This document shows, piece by piece, positions 54,801 through 62,679 of a stretch of 64,000 nucleotides of DNA. The notes under the pieces were generated by a model. That model ran no database searches. It saw only the letters and a program-made list of their open reading frames with translations, and was not told the DNA's origin. The position numbers were made by a program, and so were the translations under genes. Numbering within the stretch: position 1 is the stretch's first letter; every line of letters begins with the position of its first letter. This DNA is from Dryobates pubescens. Lineage: Eukaryota; Chordata; Aves; Piciformes; Picidae. The stretch lies in contig NC_071642.1 of the NCBI RefSeq assembly GCF_014839835.1, positions 7,710,052 to 7,774,051 on the forward strand, written 5' to 3'.

Positions 54801-57800
54801 CAGCGGTGTGCTCAGCCAAGGCGGATGAGCTTCTCCTTCTTCTCCTTCTCTTCCGCGCCCCAAATCCCTCTCAGAGGAGAGGGCTGAGGTCTCTCCAGCA
54901 GGCAGCTGCCCCCTTCCATTTCCTCAGCCAACCATCCCCTGGGATTTCTCCCCACCCTCCTTCCTCTTCCCCCCCTGCAGCTCCGAGGAGGCTGTGGACT
55001 CACCTGGGTCGGGGGCGACGCACTCGCACTTGTACATGGTGACGTAGTCCGGCTTGAAGTCCGAGTTGATGGGGTAGTACTTAAAGGCTCCAATCATCTT
55101 CTTGATGGCATCATAGATGAAGATGAAGCTGATGAGGGTGGAGAAGCCTTCCTCTGTGAAGCGAGTGATGTACTTTATAATGAAGCTGGCGTCGGTGGCC
55201 ACCAGGATAAGGCACTGGAGGGCGGAGTGGAGGCCGATCCAGAGGCGGAACTCCATGTAGTCGATGCCGTTGCCTCTGCAAGTGGGGACAGGCAAAGGGC
55301 CACAGAGTCTTTGAGGTTGGGAAACACTTCCAAGAAGGACCTAGAAGGGGCAGTTAGGAGCTTGGGGGGGGACAAAAGGAGATTTTTTTTTTTGTCTTTT
55401 TTTTTCTTTTTTTAAGGAGAGAGGCATTGTGCAGTGGAGAGAGCCAGGCAGGAGGGACCTGGGGGGACTGGCTGGCAGCAGCTGGACAGGAGCCAGCAGT
55501 GTGCCCAGGGGGACAACAAGGCCAATGGCATCCTGGCTTGCATCAGGAAGAGTGTGGCCAGCAGGAGCAAGGAAGTCATTGTGCCCTGTGCTCAGCACTG
55601 CTCAGGCCACACCTTGAGTCCTGTGTCCAGTTCTGGGCTCCTCAGCTCAAGAAGGACATTGAGAGACTTGAAGGTGTCCAGAGAAGGGCAACAAGGCTGG
55701 GGAGGGGTCTGGAGCACAGCCCTGTGAGGAGAGGCTGAGGGAGCTGGGGGTGTTCAGCCTGGAGAAGAGGAGGCTCAGGGGAGACCTTCTTGCTCTCTAC
55801 AACTCTCTGAAGGGAGGTTGTAGCCAGGTGGGGGTTGGTCTCTTCTCCCAGGCAAGCAGCACCAGAACAAGAGGACACAGTCTCAAGCTGTGCCAGGGGA
55901 GGTTTAGGCCGGAGGAGAGGAGAAAGTTCTTCCCAGAAAGAGGAATTGGCCACTGGGATGTGCTGCCCAGGGCGGTCATGGGATCAGCACCCCTGGAGGT
56001 GTTCGAAAAAGGCTTGGATGTGGCCCTTGGAGCCATGGTTTAGCTGTCAGGAGGTGTTAGGTGATAGGCAATAGGTTGGACTTGATGATCCCTGAGGTCT
56101 TTTCCAACCTGGGTGATTCTGTGGTTCTGTGATTCTGTGTGAGTGGAGAAACAAAGTCAGCCTGTCCCAAAATCCCTGTGCACAGAGGTGTGGGATGCTG
56201 ATGGGAAGGATGAATGGAGGAAACCCCAGGAGAGGAATCCATAGTTCCAAGCTGGGTGTCAAGGAATGTGACAACTCCAAGATAGAATGCAACAAAATTC
56301 CCTCCCAGGAGCATCAGAGGATCACAGAATTGTTTGTGTTGGGAAAGCTCTCTGAGCTCACCCAGCCCCACATCAACCCAGCACCACCATGGCCACCAAC
56401 CCATGGCCCCAGTGCCATGGCCACAGGGTTCAGGAACACCTCCAGGGATGGGGACTCCACCACCTCTCTGGGCAGCCTTTGCCAATCCCTGACCACTCCT
56501 GCAAAGAAAATTTTCCTCATCTCCTGCTTAACCCTCCCCTGGCACAACTTCAGCCAATTGCCTCTTGTTCTATCAGTAGTTACTTGGGAGTCCAACACCT
56601 GCCTCACACCAGCATCCTTTCAGGGAGCTGTAGGGAGCAATGAGCTCTCCCCTCAGCCTCCTCTTCTCCAGACTGAACACTTCCAGCTCCCTCAGCTGTT
56701 CCTCATAGGATGCTCTCTGAACCCCTCACCAGCTTTGCTGCTCTTCTCTGGACACCCTCCAGCACCTCAATGTCTTTCTCATACTGTGGCACCCAACACT
56801 GACCCCAGCACTCCAGTTGGGACCTCACCAGGTTCCAGTACAGGGGGACAATCACTGCCCTACTCCTGCTGGCCACACTATTCCTGATCCAGGCCAGGCT
56901 GCTGGTGACCTTCATGGCCACCCTGGCTCATGTTCAGCAGCCATCCACCAGCACCCCCAGATCCTTTTCCACTGGGCTGCTTTCCAGCCACTCTGCCCCG
57001 AGCCTGTAGCATTGCTTGGGGTTGTTGGACAAGGCAAGGGCAGCCCCCTGAGAGCACATTGTGGGCTGGAGGGCAATTCCCATTGCAGTATAGATGGCTC
57101 CCAGTTCCTTCTGGCATCACCCAGCACCTACTTGCTGAAGTCAAAGAGCAGCTTCTCGAAGATGAGGATGGGCCCAGTGCTGCTGAGGATGATGAGTGGC
57201 TGCCCAGCGAAGAGGCAAAACATGGAGCCCGCCATGGCCGTGCCCAGGAAGCTCTCCATGACGCCCTGGGGAGGGAGCACACCCAGGGTTATGGTGGTGC
57301 TGTGCCATGTTACATCCCCCTGGACACCCCAGATGGAGATGGGAGTTAGGGACCTCTGCTTGGACGTTGGATGTTTGGGATTGAGTCCCCTTGCTCCTGG
57401 GGCACTGCCTTTGGGGATGGATTTCTCATCCTGCAGGACTACCAGTCCTACTTGGTAATGAATTTCCATCCCATCCCATCCCATCCCATCCCATCCCATC
57501 CCATCCCATCCCATCCCATCCCATCCCATCCCATCCCATCCCATCCCAGCTTGCTTCCCCCAAGCCAAGGTGACCTCTTCTTTTGGGACTCCACCTGGTA
57601 GTTGTCCGTAGCGTCCCCAAGCAAGCCCCCGAAGGTGATGGCGTTGGTGATGCAGCCCAGGTAGATGAAGAGGATGGCAGAGATGGACTGGATATGGAAG
57701 CCTTCATAGAAGTCACTCGGGAACCAGGGCAGCTTCCTCTTGATATCCAAATAGAGGCCACCACAAAACCTGGGGAGACACCAGAAGGGACCAGGTGCAG

Positions 57801-60800
57801 CCACCAGAAGGGGCCAGGTGCAGCCACCAGAAGGGGCCAGCTGTAGTCCCCAGAAGGGGCCAGCTGCAGCCACCAGAAGGGGCCAGCTGCAGTCCCCAGA
57901 AGGGGCCAGCTGCAGCCACCAGAAGGGGCCAGCTGCAGTCCCCAGAAGGGGCCAGCTGCAGTCCCCAGAAGGGGCCAGCTGCAGTCCCCAGAAGGGGCCA
58001 GCTGCAGCCACCAGAAGGGGCCAGCTGCAGTCCCCAGAAGGGGCCAGCTGCAGTCCCCAGAAGGGGCCAGCTGCAGTCCCCAGAAGGGGCCAGCTGCAGT
58101 CCCCAGAAGGGGCCAGCTGCAGTCCCCAGAAGGGGCCAGCTGCAGTCCCCAGAAGGGGCCAGCTGCAGCCACCAGAAGGGGCCAGCTGCAGCCACCAGAA
58201 GGGGCCAGCTGAAGCCACCAGAAGGGGCCAGCTGCAGCCACCACAAGGGGCCAGCTGCAGCCACCACAAGGGGCCAGCTGCAGCCACCAGAAGGGATGCT
58301 GCAACTGAACCCAAAAAGGATTTCACCCCTCCGTGTCCCAGGAGGTCAGCAGGGGGAAACCATGAGGAGATGCTGAGGGCTGCTGGCACCTTCCAGAGCT
58401 CTCTGGCTGGTGGGGTGCTTGCTCACCTGCCAGTCCAGGCCAGCTCTTCCCCAATCTCATGGACTTCAGGCATCTCTCCGTCATCGCTGCCTCCTCCGCC
58501 GCCGCCGGCGCCGGCCCCACCGGCAGTGCCGTTCATCTGCCCCACCTCGTTCAGGGAGAACACTGACTTCCTGCAGGCAGAGCCACCAGGGTGGGCCATG
58601 GCACCTGCCCCAGCAAGCTGGGCTGCATGGAGGGGCCATGACCAAGGCCATGGTGTAGCTCCCTCCTGCTCTACAGCTCGGGCTTCCGAAGAACCACAGA
58701 ATGGCTCCGGTTGGAAGGGAGCTCAGAGATCAGAATCACCAAGGTTGGAAGAGACCTCAAAGATCATCAAGTCCAAGCTGTCACCATAGAGCTCATGACT
58801 AAACCAAGATCATCCTCTCCAACCTCCCTGCCATGGGCAGGGACAGCTCTCAACTACACTCAGCTCATCCAGCCTGGCCTTCAACACCCCCAGGCAGGAG
58901 GCTTCCACAACCTCCCTGGGCAGCCTGTGCCAGGCTCTCACCACCCTCACACTGAAGAACTTCTTCCTCAGCTCCACTCTAACCCTGCTCTGCCTCAGCT
59001 TCAAACCATTCCCCCTTGGCCTGGCTCTAGACCCCCTCAGCAAAAGTCTCTCTGCAGCCTTCTGCAGGATCCCTTCAGCTATTGGAAGGCAGCTCTGAGG
59101 TCCCTCTGGAGCCTTCTCCTCTCCAGGCTGAGAGGTTTTGAGGTGAATTTAGAAACATCAGCAGCTGGATTTGCTCAGCCCAGACTGGGAACAGGTCTGA
59201 GCTGCTCTGGGAGGGTGTGTGTGAAAAAATTCCCTCACTGCTGGGATTTCAGAACTTTGGGAGATTCTTTCTAGGGCTGAAGGGAAGCAAAGCTGCTTCA
59301 GCACCTCCAAACCAGCAGAGATCACAGCTCACAGGATGTTAGGGGGTGGAAGGCACCTCCAAAGGTCTTCCAGTCCAAGCCCCCTGCCAGAGCAGGAGCA
59401 GAGAACCCAGCCCAGGGCACACAGGAACACATCCAGCCAGGGCTGCAAAGGCTCCACAGAAGGAGACTCCACAACCTCTCTGGGCAGCCTGCTCCAGGCC
59501 TCTGGGACCCTCACAGTGCAGAAGTTCCTCCTCATGGTGGAGGAACTCCTGTGCTGCAGTTTCCATCCATAGCCCCTTGTGCTATCCCAGGGTGCAGCTG
59601 AGCAGAGCCTGTCCCCTCCCTCCTGCCCCCCAGCCCTCAGCTCTTGAGAGCCATTGAGCAGATCCCTCTCAGCCTTCTCTCCAGACTGAACAGCCCCAGG
59701 AGGTGATGATTGCCCCAGGGCCAGGACCAGCTCCGTGCCTCCCACCTACCTCTTTTCAGCTGAGGGCACCTTTTTGGGTGGCTCAATCCTAATGTTGGGG
59801 TCCCACTCTCCAGGGGGCAGGACAATGACTTCATCCAGGAACTCATCTATGCCAGCAATGAGGTCCTCCCTGTCCCGAGCTTTGTAGGCAACGTCGCTGA
59901 AGAGCTGGGGGTCAGGAGAGGAGAGAAGTCAGCGTGGGAGTGGCAGCCAGCAGGCAGCTGGGGGCAGGTTGCTTTGGGGTTTAGGAGCTGATGCTTTGGG
60001 GGCAAGAGGATGGAAAATGCTCTCTGGTTTTGGGGTGGTGGTTGTTGTCTTGGCTCTGAGCAATGAGGCTGCAGGTGAGGGCCATGAGCTGCGCCTACTC
60101 ACATCGTCCACCATGAGGGTAGCGATGGCCCTGCCGATCTCGTTGTAGGATTTGGCTTTTCCTGCAGGACCAAGGAGGATGAAGAGGAACCTGGGGAAGG
60201 AAAAGTGCTCTGTTGGCAACCTTGGAACCACAGAATCAACCAGGTCGGAACAGGCCTCAGAGATCAGCGAGTCCAACCTATCACCCAACACCACCTAATC
60301 AACTAAACCATGGCACCGAGTGCCTCATCCAGGCTCCTCTTAAACACTTCCAAGGATGATGACTCCACCACCTCCCTGGGCAGCACATCCCAAGGGCCAA
60401 TCTCTCTCTGTCTGTTGAGAATTTCTCCCTGACATCCAGCCCAAACCTCCCCTGGCACAGCTTGAGACTGTGTCCTCTTGTTCTGGTGCTGGTTGCATGA
60501 GGGAAGAGACCAACCCCCACCTAGCTACAACCTCCCCTCAGGTAGTTGTAGAGACCAATGAGGTCTCCCCTGAGCCTCAGAGATCATCAAGTCCAACCTA
60601 TTACCTATCCCCTGACGCCTCCTGGCAGCTAAACCATGGCTCCAAGAGCCACATCCAAGCCCCTCTTGAACACCTCCAGGGATGCTGACCCCACGACCTC
60701 CCTGGGCAGCACAGCCCAGTGGCCAATTCCTTTTCCTGGGATGAACTTTCTTCTCACCTCCAGCCTAAACCTCCCCTGGCACAGCTTGAGATTGTGTTCT

Positions 60801-62646
60801 CTTGTTCTGGTGCTGGGTGCCTGGGAGAAGAGACCAACCCCCACCTGGCTGCAACCTCCCTTCAGGTATTTGTGGAGAGCAAGAAGGTCTCCCCTGAGCC
60901 TCCAGGCTAAGCAACCCCAGCTCCCTCAGCTGCTCCTCCACCAGCACCCATGTCCTGAGGCTGCTTGGTGCTTTGGAGCTGAAGGAGCTGAGCTCACCTG
61001 GTGGGCACAGGCACCTCTGTCACCCCTCCCAGCATTGTGGCCTGGAGGAGCCTCACAAAAGCCACAAAAGGCTTCTCGAGGAACTCCACTTCTCCCACCA
61101 GCACGTTGGAGGCCTCTGCATCCTTGGGGATCTTCTTGATGAACTTGTTCTTCAGCTGTTGGAAAGAGGAAGGTGGGGAAGGGAATGGGTGTTGAAAATT
61201 GACTTTTCTGCCTCTTTTCCCCACCCACCCTCCCCCCAAATTCAAAATCACAGAATCATAGAATCACAGAAATGGTTGGGTTGGAAGGGACCTGAAGGAT
61301 CATCCAGTTCCAACCCCCTGCCAGGGACACTTCCCACCAGCCTCATCCAGCCTGGCCTTGGACACTGCCAGGCTTGGAGTCTCCACAGCCTCCCTGGGCA
61401 ACCTGTTCCAGCCTCTCCTCACCCTCACTCTCAACAATTTCTTCCTCATCTCCACTCTCAGTCTCCCCTCTCCCAGCTCAAAGCCTTTGTCCCTCATCCT
61501 ATCCCTGGCAAGCCCTTGGCAAAGGTCCCTCCCCAGCTCTCCTGCCTGTATCCCACTCCAACCACTGGAAGGCTGCTCCAAGGACTCTCTGGAGCCTTCT
61601 CTTCACAGTCCATCCACATCAGTCTAGTGACCTCAGAAAGACCTTCTGAGTGGAGGAAGGGCTTGGAGAAACCCAACCTAAATGTGCAAGGTTGAAGGTG
61701 CAACCCTGCATGAGCACTCTGGGGGTGTTCAAAAAACCTGGGGCCATGGTACTTGGGGACATGCTCTAAGGTCTCCCTGGACCCTTCTTTTCTCCAGGCT
61801 GAACACCTCCAACTCTCCCATCCTGTCCCCACAGCCATGCATAGGGAGCAGGTCTCTGCAGCTCTTTCCTCCCTATTCTCATCCTGGGAGCAGGACCAAA
61901 TAATGGTTCTCTGCTCTGGGGTACCTGGAGTATTGTGTACAGGTCTGGAGCCCTCAGTGTAGGAAGGACATGGATCTGATGGAGAGGGCTCCAGAGGAGG
62001 GCCAGGAAAATGCTCAGGGGGTTGGAGCAGCTCTGCTCTGAGGGCAGGCTGAGGGAGCTGGGGGTGTTCAGCCTGGAGAAGAGAAGGCTCTGGGGAGACC
62101 TTAGAGCAGCCTTCCAGTACCTGAAGGGGGCTACAAGAAGGATGGAGAGAAGCTGTTTGCAAAGGCCTGCAGGGACAGGACCAGGGGCAATGGCTTTGAG
62201 CTGGAGAAGAGCAGATCGAGATTGGATGTTAGGAGCAAGCTCTGCTCCATGAGGGAGGTGGAACACTGCAGCAGGTTGCCCAGGGAGGTGCTTGAGGCTC
62301 CATCCCTGGAGATATTCAAGGTGAAGCTGGAACAGGGCTCTGGGCAACCTGATCTGGTTGGGGATGTCCCTGCTGATTGCAGGGGAGGGGTTGGACTGGA
62401 TGAGCTTTGGAGGTCCCTTCAAGCCTGGGGAAGGGATAGGATAAACCCTCTGATAAACCTCAGCTGATGGATTCCTTCCCCGGGGGTCTCTTCTCCCCTG
62501 CAGCTCTTTCCTGTTTGGTCTAAAAGGGTTCAATACCAAGCCTGGCAGGGAGTTGTTTCTAATCTATATGCCAGCATGAGGGGAGGCATGTGAGCAGGCA
62601 GAGAGCTCTCTCCCCTTCCTAATCTTTTAAATCCAAATGGAAAAAT

Positions 62647-62679
<33 letters not shown>

